Below, one piece after another: positions 9,525-17,750 of a DNA stretch of 64,000 nt. The translations under genes were made by a program, and so were the position numbers. Position 1 is the first letter of the stretch. Each line of letters opens with the position of its first letter. The notes beneath the pieces are model-generated. The model saw nothing but the letters and a program-made list of their open reading frames with translations. It was not told the origin of the DNA and did not search any database. Source of the stretch: a virus. The DNA lies in the IMG/VR virus record IMGVR_UViG_3300044619_002381, positions 1 through 64,000 of that record; one strand, written 5' to 3'.

Positions 9525-10145
9525 CTAAAAATTCAAATCAATTTCGTCTGCGCTGGCTTTAGCCGGATTGTACAAACCAGACATTAATTCCAGTACTTTC
9601 AAAGTAGAAAGGCAATCAGACATGGCATCGTGCGCCGGAAGTGCCGAAAGGTTTGGCAACCTTTGCCACTTAAATCCATCTTTCTTATCGCTCCACTCAC
9701 CACTCCACTCCGAGTATCTATCCATAGCGCATGACACTCCCGAAGTCTTAGGGGGTTCGAGATTGAACTTCTTGTACAGGTGCCACAAAAGCTTCAAGTC
9801 AAAATCCGCATTGTAAGCAATAAGGTGCTTGCCATCAAGGATAAACGACAGCATTTTGGCGATTTGCGGAAAAATCGGAGCATCCATAACCATTTCATTG
9901 GTGATTCCGTGGATGTCGATTAGTTCTTGTGTTAATGGCTTACTAGGCTTTACAAGCATAGAAAAGGTCGGGCGACCCTGCATGTTGATGACAGAGATTT
10001 GCACGACTTCCGTATCAGGGTCCTTGCTGAGGATGCCAGTGGTCTCAACGTCCAGGATTAGGGATTTTCTGTCCCCTAGGCGCTCGTTAGCCCAATTTTC
10101 TGAGTTTTTCTTAAACTCTGCTAGTTTTTCTTCTGATGGTTTCAT
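9525..10145 (-). CDS. DnaQ-like DEDDh 3'-5' exonuclease
   Basis: A 206-residue DEDD-family exonuclease. Exo I is LILDVETTG (D32, E34), Exo II is in HLIAYNADFDLKLLW, and Exo III is PAHDAMSDCLSTLKVLELM with the DEDDh histidine. There is no polymerase domain, so it is a free-standing proofreading-type or processing nuclease such as occurs in many large phages. It ends 3 nt before thyX starts. Likely role: nucleotide scavenging or DNA processing during replication. Confidence 0.88.
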   Translation of the reverse strand: MKPSEEKLAEFKKNSENWANERLGDRKSLILDVETTGILSKDPDTEVVQISVINMQGRPTFSMLVKPSKPLTQELIDIHGITNEMVMDAPIFPQIAKMLSFILDGKHLIAYNADFDLKLLWHLYKKFNLEPPKTSGVSCAMDRYSEWSGEWSDKKDGFKWQRLPNLSALPAHDAMSDCLSTLKVLELMSGLYNPAKASADEIDLNF

Positions 10146-10190
10146 TTTTGAGGTTTACTCATTGCTATTGTAGCAAGTTGCCACGAAAAG

Positions 10191-10370
10191 TCAATGCCTT
10201 TCCTCATACTCCCTAGAAATTCGCTCCCTCCACTCTAAAACCTTAGTGAAAACATTGATTAGATCCGTAGAGAAACCTCTTACGTGCTCTATTTCCTCAG
10301 GACCATCCCATAAGTCAAACTCATAGTATTCTTTGCCGTTGGAGAAGCCGTTTTTAATTTCGATTTTCAT
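10191..10370 (-). CDS. Small hypothetical protein, 59 aa
   Basis: ATG at 10370 to TGA at 10191 encodes MKIEIKNGFSNGKEYYEFDL and a helical C-terminal half, 59 residues in all. The start overlaps the end of the upstream gene by 4 nt (ATGA), typical of real coupled phage genes. No family recognised. It lies in the DNA-metabolism operon. Confidence 0.65.
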   Translation of the reverse strand: MKIEIKNGFSNGKEYYEFDLWDGPEEIEHVRGFSTDLINVFTKVLEWRERISREYEERH

Positions 10371-10720
10371 AATGCAATCTTTGGTAGAATTCCGTAATCA
10401 GTTGACCCAAATAACCCCCTATCAATTGATTTACCCCCCATCCTTTTGTAAGGGTAAACCAATCCGGTGAATCTTATTCGTTCGTTTTGGCTGGGTAACT
10501 TACCTATTTGCTGTAATTGCTTTTTAAGTATCCACATGTGGTCAATAGCTATAGATTCCCCAAATGGCACCGGGGTGACAATGAGGTTTACAAGTAAGAC
10601 GGAATCAAGATCTTTCCTCTTCTCATGACATTTGAATTCTTTCACCCTGCCGGAGCATTCCACGGTGGTCCCATTTAAGAACTCAAGATCGGTCCTTTGC
10701 CGGATTACGGAGTTTGACAT
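10367..10720 (-). CDS. Hypothetical protein of the early operon, possible small beta-barrel
   Basis: A 117-residue protein from ATG at 10720 (MSNSVIRQ). A GTG at 10732 is in frame, but the -10 box upstream puts the transcript start at about 10732-10733, so the ATG fits better. The sequence alternates beta-strand-like stretches (VECSGRVKEFKC, VLLVNLIVTPV, RIRFTGLVYPY), compatible with an OB-like barrel, but I cannot assign a family. As the first gene of the block it may be nucleic-acid binding; this is a guess. Confidence 0.6.
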   Translation of the reverse strand: MSNSVIRQRTDLEFLNGTTVECSGRVKEFKCHEKRKDLDSVLLVNLIVTPVPFGESIAIDHMWILKKQLQQIGKLPSQNERIRFTGLVYPYKRMGGKSIDRGLFGSTDYGILPKIAL

Positions 10721-10739
10721 AGTACCACTCACTACAGTA

Positions 10740-10767
10740 ATTATAGCACATATGACTAAGGGGTAAA
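10740..10767 (-). promoter_or_regulatory. Sigma70-type promoter for the DNA-metabolism operon
   Basis: On the minus strand: TTTACC, a 16-nt spacer, then a perfect TATAAT preceded by TGC (extended -10). It points into the 10720-6560 gene block. A host-type promoter suits early or middle phage genes and contrasts with the GGGTAAAA elements before structural genes. Its -35 overlaps the divergent GGGTAAAA element. Confidence 0.65.
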
Positions 10768-10768
10768 A
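10761..10768 (+). promoter_or_regulatory. GGGTAAAA element on the plus strand
   Basis: The only clear plus-strand copy before a gene. It lies 32 nt ahead of the ATG at 10801, which begins the only plus-strand gene. The motif flips with the gene, which favours a directional signal such as a promoter. Confidence 0.55.
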
Positions 10769-10800
10769 GTATTGTTAGCAAACCAAGAAACCAAGAAACC

Positions 10801-11553
10801 ATGACGATAGGTAAAACCACTTTTGGCCTCAATAAAGGTGAGTACTCCGATAAAATAACTAGGATCATTGATAACCATAGGACCAATAGCCGCTTGATTG
10901 GGGTTCCGAAAGATTTTGTTCTCCGTTCATGCCGACTGACGGAACAGTGGATGAAGCTATCGAATGAGAACGATGTAGAAGTTTACATCCGTAGCATCGA
11001 CATTGCTGGCGGAAGAAAAATCAAAATGATTTCCCTAGAAAGAGGGACAACCAAACAGCCGGTTGGCAAACTAAAGCTGATTGACATGTTGTACCCACCT
11101 AAAAAAATCGGAACCGCCCCATCTCCGGAAGAGAAACATTATAATGCCGTTCGAGCATCAATGAGGCTAGCGGTCAATGATCAGCTAAAGGCGTATAGAT
11201 CATCCGTCTCGCTTCCAATTACTTGCATGATAACGGGAATTACCATTAGGAATGGGGTCAAGACGGACGTTGATCATGTCCTACTGAGCTTCTCTGAAAT
11301 TGCAGACTCTTTCATGGCTTCTAGGGGTTTGGTTTATGCTGATATCCCCCTGGTGGGCCCCCCTACGGCTAAAAAGTTTAAAGACCAGCAACTATGGAAA
11401 GATTGGCAAGAGTTTCACAGGGGGGCTGCCAGGTACGCCTTAGTGCTAGCTAGTGCCAACCGAAGTAAAGGATGCGGGAATTACACGACCCCTGGACACT
11501 TATATGGTTCCTTCTCAAAGCAGGGTCCAGAAGATCTAGCTCTAGATTTTTGA
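10801..11553 (+). CDS. Free-standing HNH-like nuclease, DCL/DUF3223-like
   Basis: A 250-residue protein and the only credible plus-strand gene in 64 kb. The C-terminal half carries the pattern C142-x2-TG, then DVDH (156-159), then WQEFHRGAARYAL and ANRSKG. This spacing matches small HNH-like domains linked to the DCL/DUF3223 family. The N-terminal 100 residues are basic and may bind DNA. Its opposite orientation between a divergent promoter and convergent structural genes suggests a mobile, free-standing homing-type endonuclease. The alternative is a phage recombination or packaging nuclease. Confidence 0.6.
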   Translation: MTIGKTTFGLNKGEYSDKITRIIDNHRTNSRLIGVPKDFVLRSCRLTEQWMKLSNENDVEVYIRSIDIAGGRKIKMISLERGTTKQPVGKLKLIDMLYPPKKIGTAPSPEEKHYNAVRASMRLAVNDQLKAYRSSVSLPITCMITGITIRNGVKTDVDHVLLSFSEIADSFMASRGLVYADIPLVGPPTAKKFKDQQLWKDWQEFHRGAARYALVLASANRSKGCGNYTTPGHLYGSFSKQGPEDLALDF

Positions 11554-11569
11554 TTTCGATCACCCAATC

Positions 11570-11630
11570 CCGGGGTTGGGAAGGGTCACACCCACGGAGG
11601 GGTCGCGTGACAGTCTAACCCAATCTCGCG
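11570..11630. terminator. Possible bidirectional terminator region between convergent genes
   Basis: The 89-nt gap between convergent stops contains an inverted repeat CCCAA...TTGGG near 11570 and a second GTCAC...GTGAC pair further on. There is no clear U-run, so termination here is only suggested by position and potential folding. Confidence 0.3.
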
Positions 11631-11642
11631 GAATTAAAGCGA

Positions 11643-12236
11643 TTAATCAGCGGGAATCAAGCTAAGAAGCATATTAACAAATTCCTCTGGAAGATGCATT
11701 GCACTGGCTTCAGCAGCGAAACTGCGAAGGATAGCCGGGTCGGGCTCTACTGAGTTAAACACTGAGGATAAAGCAGCGTAGAAGGGGCGAGAATCCTCAC
11801 CGCGAATAACCTCGTTCAATTCAATTTGAAGTCCCAAGGCATTTACTGGGTCAGAAACAAGGGCTTGTGTGATGATACCCTTAAACTCGGGGGAACTTTG
11901 TGACAGCAACTTAAACGCTACCCAGTCAGGTTGAGGGATCGGGTTGTTAATAAGGTCCCACTCGGCAATTTCCTGTTCGGTTGCATCACGGATGGTCCAA
12001 GTCTGCTCCCATTTGCCGTCCGAATTTTGCGCAGGTTCAGATTCACTGATTCGCTGGGTGCGAGAATCGGTTAGGAGCGGGGGTTCGGTTAAGGCCACGG
12101 AGAAACAGTGGAAAGGCTCCAAGTCCCCCTCTGAAGGGGAGTCCGGGAAGGATATATTAGGGTTTTCTGCTCTCAACCGCGAAAGACTATAGGGGTAAAT
12201 AGGGTTGAAGTCCAGTTTTGTTAGAATGTAATCCAT
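11643..12236 (-). CDS. Putative tail fibre assembly / accessory protein
   Basis: I place the start at the ATG at 12236 (MDYILTKLDFNPIYPYSLSR, 197 residues). A longer frame to 12362 would overlap the upstream gene by 88 nt. The middle contains TWTIRDATEQEIAEWD, a pattern common in fibre-tip chaperones and fibre assembly proteins, and the C-terminus is helical. It follows the propeller gene and the fibre genes, consistent with assisting fibre folding. The family assignment is by pattern only. Confidence 0.55.
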   Translation of the reverse strand: MDYILTKLDFNPIYPYSLSRLRAENPNISFPDSPSEGDLEPFHCFSVALTEPPLLTDSRTQRISESEPAQNSDGKWEQTWTIRDATEQEIAEWDLINNPIPQPDWVAFKLLSQSSPEFKGIITQALVSDPVNALGLQIELNEVIRGEDSRPFYAALSSVFNSVEPDPAILRSFAAEASAMHLPEEFVNMLLSLIPAD

Positions 12237-12274
12237 TGAGTTGAAGTCAGTTGTTGTAGAGGTTGATTCGATAG

Positions 12275-13024
12275 CTATGGGAAAGTCACAGATGCCCTGT
12301 AAATGTCGCCACCAATAACAGCTGCGTAGAGGTAATCGCCTAAGGCTGTTATTGCAACCCAATCTCTACTTGTTTGGCCAAGCCCAACAAAGTTACCAGA
12401 GCCCCCTGTCTGCTTGTAAATATCGCTACCATAAACAGTTGCGTAGACATCACTTCCTAAGGTGGTCATTCCAGCCCATGCTCTACTTGTTTGGCCAAGC
12501 CCAACAAAGTTACCAGAGCCCCCTGTCTGCTTGTAAATATCGCCAAAAAGAGCAGCTGCGTAGACATCACTTCCTAAGGCGGTCAGTCCACGCCAATCTC
12601 TACTTGTTTGGCCAAGCCCGACAAAGTTACCAGAGCCCCCTGTCTGCTTGTAAATATCGCCAGCATTTACGCTCGCGTAGATATCACTGCCCAGGGGTGT
12701 CATTCCAATCCATTGTCTACTTGTTTGGCCAAGCCCGACAAAGTTACCAGAGCCCCCTGTCTGCTTGTAAATATCGCCACCCCTATCACTGGCATATACG
12801 TTACCGTTGAAGGTTGTCATTGCCATCCAATCTCTACTTGTTTGGCCAAGCCCAACAAAGTTACCAGAGCCCCCTGTCTGCTTGTAAATATCGCCACCTC
12901 TAACACTGGCATATACGTTACCGTTGAAGGTTGTCATTCCCCCCCAATTTCTAGTTGTTTGGCCAAGGGCGATAAATTGGATTGAGGGCGATCTCGCCGC
13001 CATTAGCGCCATGCGTCCCATCAT
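12275..13024 (-). CDS. Six-repeat beta-propeller-like (tectonin-type) protein
   Basis: A 249-residue protein built almost entirely of six copies of a 39-residue repeat with core GGDIYKQTGGSGNFVGLGQ followed by TSRxWxxM. Aromatic and turn positions resemble tectonin or lectin-like propellers that bind glycans. The start overlaps the stop of the giant fibre gene, so it is probably a receptor-binding or fibre-tip accessory protein. Near-identical repeats indicate recent expansion or gene conversion. Confidence 0.65.
   Translation of the reverse strand: MMGRMALMAARSPSIQFIALGQTTRNWGGMTTFNGNVYASVRGGDIYKQTGGSGNFVGLGQTSRDWMAMTTFNGNVYASDRGGDIYKQTGGSGNFVGLGQTSRQWIGMTPLGSDIYASVNAGDIYKQTGGSGNFVGLGQTSRDWRGLTALGSDVYAAALFGDIYKQTGGSGNFVGLGQTSRAWAGMTTLGSDVYATVYGSDIYKQTGGSGNFVGLGQTSRDWVAITALGDYLYAAVIGGDIYRASVTFP
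12372..12985. repeat. 117-bp tandem repeat array
   Basis: The segment TGTTTGGCCA recurs at 12371, 12488, 12605, 12722, 12839 and 12956, exactly 117 bp apart each time. The array encodes the 39-residue protein repeats. Units differ mostly at positions coding the variable strand, as expected if selection diversifies a binding face. Confidence 0.95.
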
Positions 13025-16000
13025 TATGAGTTCCTCCCCCGCAGCGCGGCAACCTCGATCACGTTTCCGCCACCGACAACTGTGATAATCACAGTCTCAG
13101 TTTCATTTGCCGTTGGTATAATTGCGTTGTTTCCATCCCACCTCAAAGTGTATCCAGAGCCTGTATTGGCCGGGAACCAATTTATGATCCCAGATGTATA
13201 TGCAAAGGAGAATACAGCTCTCCAGACTGCTCCTGTGGGAATACTCGCTAGGTTGGAAAGGTTTACTATCGTGGCACCTGCAATGGCCGCATTCGTTACA
13301 AACTCATTTCCTAGAGTTGCGTTTACGGTGTAGGTCCCAGCTGATGCCGTAACTGTTGTTCTAGTTGAGTATTGGGTGCCGTAGGTTACACCCGAAATTG
13401 AACCCCCTGTAAAAGTGACGTTTGCAGAACCCAGAGTAACCCCCGAGATTGCCCCACCAGTGATGGCTACGTTGGTAGCAGCCTGCGCTGCCATGGTTCC
13501 TGCGCCTGAAATTGTGCTAAGCGTCTGAGTACCGGTATGGTTAGCGCGATTCAAAAGGAAGGCATCAGTCTGATTCGCAGTTGCGCCATCTGCAACGCCG
13601 TTAAGCTTAAACTTATCAGCTGCACTCATGGTTCCGCGAGCAGAAGTCGTTGCTGCTGCGATAGACAAAGTCCTCTCATAGCTCCAAATTCCTATCCCGT
13701 TTACACTAGCATTGCCGGTAACACTTAAAGGCCCACCGACTTCAACGGCCACGTTGGTAACATAACGACTACCAGTGTACTCCTTAACAGCGAACTGAGT
13801 TGGTACGGTATTACCATCGGCAACTCCTGTACTTGCAATTAGGCTTGTATTATTGCTAACCTCACGAAGCTGCTCGCCGACTGTGCTAATACCACCGTTT
13901 CTACTGAATGGGCCTATGAAATTCAAACCCGACAGGTTAAACTGATCTGTATTAATTGTAACAGAGCCAGTGGTACCGTCTACATTAAAACTGCTTCCGA
14001 CTGAAAAGTTCCCAAGTTCGTCGGTGTTGCTGCTGAAGACTCTGCCATTGTTCGTTTCAACTATGTGGTTGGCAGGGACTGGTACCCCTCCATTATATGG
14101 CAAGGCGTCATAGTTTGTGCCGGAGCCGACATATTCGAAAGTGTGGCTTGGGGCGCTAACTTGGCTTCGGTTTCTAAAATCAATAACTTGGTTGGCATCG
14201 ATCGTATTTTTCAGGCCCCCGTTAGTTCCAGAATAGAAATTAATTCGGTAACCAGCTTGAGTGGGTGCGTTAAACGGTACAGGATTTCCGTTAATATCAA
14301 TCGGAACACTACCTGTAATCACGTAGCCCGAAGTTGGGCAAATGAAGTTTAGGCCCTCAACCGTGACGGTTCCGGAAGACGCCCCAGGCAAAGGGGTTAC
14401 GGTTGTGATCGTTACGAGCCCAGTGTTTTTAACATAGGAACAATCTGCCACCCCATAGTCAGTTGAACCGATGGTGGCCGTACCACCTGAAACATATTCG
14501 TGTTCTGGGCCAGAAGGAGTTGCAGTAGTTGAATAAGTGAACGTATTAGTGCCCGTCTTGATGTAAGTGAACGCTGTAGCACCACCACTTGGGAAAGGAA
14601 GTTGAGGGAATAGTAAAATACCAGAACTAGGGCGGCTAGAGGAACTACAAGTGAAAAACAGATTCTGCATCGTCACTTGGGCACCTAAGGTGGGTGCATA
14701 GCCCGTAGCTGTCAGGACCGTGGAGCCAGTCAGATTATTGTAGGTACAACTTGTAACCGGATAAGTATTAGCGCCGATGGTAACAGATCCGCCACCAGTA
14801 TACTCGTGCCTGATGGAGCTGGTGTCTAAGGTTACCGTAAAGCTAGACCCTGCGGATGTGCCACCTCTGGCCGTAATCGTAACGGCATTTCCAGGACTTC
14901 CTGCGCTTCCTGCAGTCGGGTATTTGAGTTGCCTACCTAATCTATTGGCACCCAAGTCTATTACATCAATTTCGGTATCACCCTGGCGAATAACTGTGTA
15001 AGTTCCTGTGGCAGTTCCGGAAATGTTAACTGGAGATCCACCTTGAGACAGGGAGACTTTGAAATCTACCGTGGTGAAACCACTGGAAATCACAAAGTAT
15101 TTCGTCCCTGTTACTATGTTATCCGGGAAAGTTCCTTGCGAACAGTTGAAGACAACTTGGTCGTCAATTGAGAGCCCATGCCCCAAAAGGTCAATGCAAG
15201 TTATCAGATCGGTAGAAACATCAAATGTAACACCTTTTTCAATCCTTGACGCACCAAATGCGGACACTCGTGCTTTAGCAGTATATAGGGAGGATGGAGA
15301 GTAACCATCGGCCATTAATCCATATGTACCAAAGTCACTAGTACCCCCGCCGGAAAGGTTAACTTGGCCTCCGCTTTCAGTACGAACATGGTAGATACAG
15401 AAAGTCCCGAAGAACGAAACTAGCTGCGCATAACCATCATTTTTGACAAGACAACCAGGGCCACCTAGGTTAACTTGTGTAAAGCTATCGACCACCATTG
15501 AACGGATGGGACTATTTTTAGCACAGGATGCACCATCAACAATGATTCCACCACCTGTATCCCCAGTTGACTGGGAGCCTGCGTTACCGTTGTCGTCTTC
15601 TGCAGTCAGGGAGGTACAGTTTTGAATATAGGGTGACTTGAAAATGTAAGCCCCGGGCCCGACAGCTCCTAGTGCAGTGTTATCAGCAGTTTCATCAAAG
15701 CTGACGGACCAGGCTTGCTTCCCAGTGGAACTATCAGCCTGGTGCCCAGCAAATTCCAGACCCCAGCACCAGAATCCACTATCTACTTTGAAAATATCAT
15801 TATATTCTTGACCGGCTGCAGGTTGTACCCGGGCGTTACGAAGACCCTTACCCAAAATGCCAACATCACGCTTCCAACGAATAGGGAGGCTTGGCTCGGT
15901 ATAAAGGCCAGGACCAACTTCAACTAGGTCACCAGGCTGGGCCGCTGCTGCTGCTGCGCCAAGTGTGAGTAAAGGTTCGCCCGGGGAAGTTCCATCGTTG

Positions 16001-16638
16001 CTATCGCTAGCGTAAATACTCTTGGAAACATAAATCCTATTACTATCTCTGAACTTCAGAAGTTGTTGTTGCAGGGTGGCAATGTTTGTGTTTGCAGTAG
16101 ATAAACCTGAACTTATAGTCCCTATGTTGGTGCTTAAGAGACTGATTGCCTTCGGCGTGGCCGCCAATGTCTCGGAAACATCGGTCAAAGATGACGAAAG
16201 CTGGACTTGCCCCCTTTGGGAAATGGATGCGTTCAGGTTGAATCTTTGGGGATTCCCGGCAGAATCTGTGAAGATAAGGTAGGGGTTACTAGCCGTATTG
16301 GTAAGGGATAGGTCTCCCAAATCCCCGGTACCGCCTCCACCACCTTGGATAGCGATCCAAGCAGACCCGCTCCAAATTTTGAGTTCTTCATTAACAGTAT
16401 CATACCACATTTCCCCGATGCAGTTTCCTGCAAATAGCGGTGGCAAGACTCCGGAATTGGGGGGTACAGGGCCAATGTGACAAGGCCCAACTTTCCGAAG
16501 GTTGCCGCTTGTGTCAGAGAAGTATAAACCTGGCTCAGCAGGATTAATGTTCGCAGCCAGTTGCCCCGGCAAAAGAGTTGCGGGGTTGGGGCGCTTCTTT
16601 GCCTCTAGACTCCTTAGGATTTGGATTGTTTGGGGCAT
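13024..16638 (-). CDS. Giant tail fibre protein with baseplate-attachment N-terminus
   Basis: A 1,204-residue fibre protein. The N-terminal segment (PGQLAANINPAEPGLYFSDT, KVGP) is shared with the 1,607-residue fibre at 21557-26380, so it is probably a common docking domain. A parallel beta-helix-like region follows (about 200-480), then repetitive Gly/Thr/Ser-rich modules with recurring EYxxGG and TVTG strings. The C-terminus shows short stutter repeats (TGGAISGVTLG, TGGSISGVTYG). It follows a GGGTATAAC element. Role: host adsorption, inferred from architecture. Confidence 0.75.
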   Translation of the reverse strand: MPQTIQILRSLEAKKRPNPATLLPGQLAANINPAEPGLYFSDTSGNLRKVGPCHIGPVPPNSGVLPPLFAGNCIGEMWYDTVNEELKIWSGSAWIAIQGGGGGTGDLGDLSLTNTASNPYLIFTDSAGNPQRFNLNASISQRGQVQLSSSLTDVSETLAATPKAISLLSTNIGTISSGLSTANTNIATLQQQLLKFRDSNRIYVSKSIYASDSNDGTSPGEPLLTLGAAAAAAQPGDLVEVGPGLYTEPSLPIRWKRDVGILGKGLRNARVQPAAGQEYNDIFKVDSGFWCWGLEFAGHQADSSTGKQAWSVSFDETADNTALGAVGPGAYIFKSPYIQNCTSLTAEDDNGNAGSQSTGDTGGGIIVDGASCAKNSPIRSMVVDSFTQVNLGGPGCLVKNDGYAQLVSFFGTFCIYHVRTESGGQVNLSGGGTSDFGTYGLMADGYSPSSLYTAKARVSAFGASRIEKGVTFDVSTDLITCIDLLGHGLSIDDQVVFNCSQGTFPDNIVTGTKYFVISSGFTTVDFKVSLSQGGSPVNISGTATGTYTVIRQGDTEIDVIDLGANRLGRQLKYPTAGSAGSPGNAVTITARGGTSAGSSFTVTLDTSSIRHEYTGGGSVTIGANTYPVTSCTYNNLTGSTVLTATGYAPTLGAQVTMQNLFFTCSSSSRPSSGILLFPQLPFPSGGATAFTYIKTGTNTFTYSTTATPSGPEHEYVSGGTATIGSTDYGVADCSYVKNTGLVTITTVTPLPGASSGTVTVEGLNFICPTSGYVITGSVPIDINGNPVPFNAPTQAGYRINFYSGTNGGLKNTIDANQVIDFRNRSQVSAPSHTFEYVGSGTNYDALPYNGGVPVPANHIVETNNGRVFSSNTDELGNFSVGSSFNVDGTTGSVTINTDQFNLSGLNFIGPFSRNGGISTVGEQLREVSNNTSLIASTGVADGNTVPTQFAVKEYTGSRYVTNVAVEVGGPLSVTGNASVNGIGIWSYERTLSIAAATTSARGTMSAADKFKLNGVADGATANQTDAFLLNRANHTGTQTLSTISGAGTMAAQAATNVAITGGAISGVTLGSANVTFTGGSISGVTYGTQYSTRTTVTASAGTYTVNATLGNEFVTNAAIAGATIVNLSNLASIPTGAVWRAVFSFAYTSGIINWFPANTGSGYTLRWDGNNAIIPTANETETVIITVVGGGNVIEVAALRGRNS

Positions 16639-16673
16639 GGTGACTTGGAACTCGTTTTTGTTCTTTATTAGGA

Positions 16674-16682
16674 GTTATACCC
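16674..16682 (-). promoter_or_regulatory. GGGTATAAC variant element
   Basis: It lies 36 nt before the fibre start at 16638. The same variant occurs upstream of the capsid gene at 57373. Confidence 0.45.
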
Positions 16683-16701
16683 GCTCTGATTTGAGGAAAG
16701 G

Positions 16702-17379
16702 TCACCAGGTTTGAAAGCTTTCGCTTTGGCAGTAGGTCCGCAGACTTTCTACACTATTTTGCGAAGCGGCGGTTGTGAGCTTCTCACTAGCAGCGGCTCT
16801 CACGGCTGCTCTCCAGGTAACCCATTCTCCAGGAATTGCCTTGCCAGTTTCAGACTGACGCACTACATACCAATCAGATGGTAGCAACAGCGCATAGGCT
16901 TTATCGTTGACTAGGCTAGTGACATAATTTTGGGCGCCAGCCAGGTCCAAATCAATAGGGAACGCTGACCATACAAACTCAGTGCCGTCCCAATAGAGAG
17001 ATGTATTCGGTGAAGGTTGAGCTGGGGGGGCTTGTTCGGTGCTGTTGTCGGGCTGGGGCCAACCCTTTTTAGTCACTTCAATGGGAGCACCAATGGGGGC
17101 GACAGTGCTGTAGAAAGTTTTAGGGTTACGTCGGCAGAAAAGAATTTCCTCCGCATCTAAGATTTGAGGTTCCCAGGGGTCAACATTGGTGATTTGCTCT
17201 TGGGGCCTAGTGGCACCAGTCTCCGGGTTTGTTTTAAACTCTACCGTCCCCTTACCTAGCTCTGTATTAAACTGAACGGCATGAATTTCCGGGTCTACGG
17301 ATGCCATGTCAACCCCGGAGGCCGCTGCTCCGCTAAGGACCACTACTTGGTCGATAGGGACTATTGTAATCTGTGACAT
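16702..17379 (-). CDS. Putative fibre-associated / tail assembly chaperone-like protein
   Basis: A 225-residue protein. The C-terminal third contains LLPSDWYVVRQSETGKAIP followed by EWVTWRAAVR, the SDW...R...P..W..(Y/W)R.A(L/V)R pattern of phage tail-fibre chaperones. The N-terminal part looks like a strand-rich adaptor. It sits between two giant fibre genes. A direct structural role cannot be excluded. Confidence 0.6.
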   Translation of the reverse strand: MSQITIVPIDQVVVLSGAAASGVDMASVDPEIHAVQFNTELGKGTVEFKTNPETGATRPQEQITNVDPWEPQILDAEEILFCRRNPKTFYSTVAPIGAPIEVTKKGWPQPDNSTEQAPPAQPSPNTSLYWDGTEFVWSAFPIDLDLAGAQNYVTSLVNDKAYALLLPSDWYVVRQSETGKAIPGEWVTWRAAVRAAASEKLTTAASQNSVESLRTYCQSESFQTW

Positions 17380-17400
17380 TTTGTTCTATGTATAGAAAGG

Positions 17401-17408
17401 TTTTACCC
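17401..17408 (-). promoter_or_regulatory. GGGTAAAA element
   Basis: Perfect copy 22 nt before the start at 17379. It overlaps the TAA stop of the upstream small gene. Confidence 0.5.
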
Positions 17409-17723
17409 TGGCAGGATTTCTCTCAATTCTACCGGTTGAATGGCATCCCTATTCGTGTGTCCTTGAGAAGCCTGCAAGAGGATTGTATTCATCAGGTCGG
17501 ACCTTTCTATGGACTCATTCCTGAAACTTTGAACTGACGCCGAAGTTTGTCTCTGCTGATTAGAATTTTCGATTAGGAGAATTGGAAGCAAGGTTACAGC
17601 GCATTGCCATTCTGCTACTTCTTGACCGGTATTTGGGTTAATCCCCCTCACTTGGCAAAACCAGGAGCATTTATGTTCAATGCAGTCTTTTTTAATGAGG
17701 GGGCAATAATTTACGTTTTTCAT
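17403..17723 (-). CDS. Small cysteine-rich hypothetical protein
   Basis: A 106-residue protein. The N-terminus has CPLIKKDCIEHKCSWFCQV, with a fifth Cys in EWQCAV. The spacing could bind a metal. The rest is helical and polar. It lies between fibre genes in the same unit. I do not recognise a named family. Confidence 0.65.
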   Translation of the reverse strand: MKNVNYCPLIKKDCIEHKCSWFCQVRGINPNTGQEVAEWQCAVTLLPILLIENSNQQRQTSASVQSFRNESIERSDLMNTILLQASQGHTNRDAIQPVELREILPG

Positions 17724-17750
17724 GGTTGTGTATTAGTGTGTTAGATTGAG

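Noticed and set aside
10683-10886. 67-aa minus-strand ORF across the divergent promoter
   Set aside because: It overlaps a better gene and covers both promoter elements; composition is not protein-like.
12352-12985. Two plus-strand ORFs of 125-152 aa over the 117-bp repeats
   Set aside because: They are antisense shadows created by a repeat with a period divisible by three; the minus-strand frame has the coherent propeller protein.
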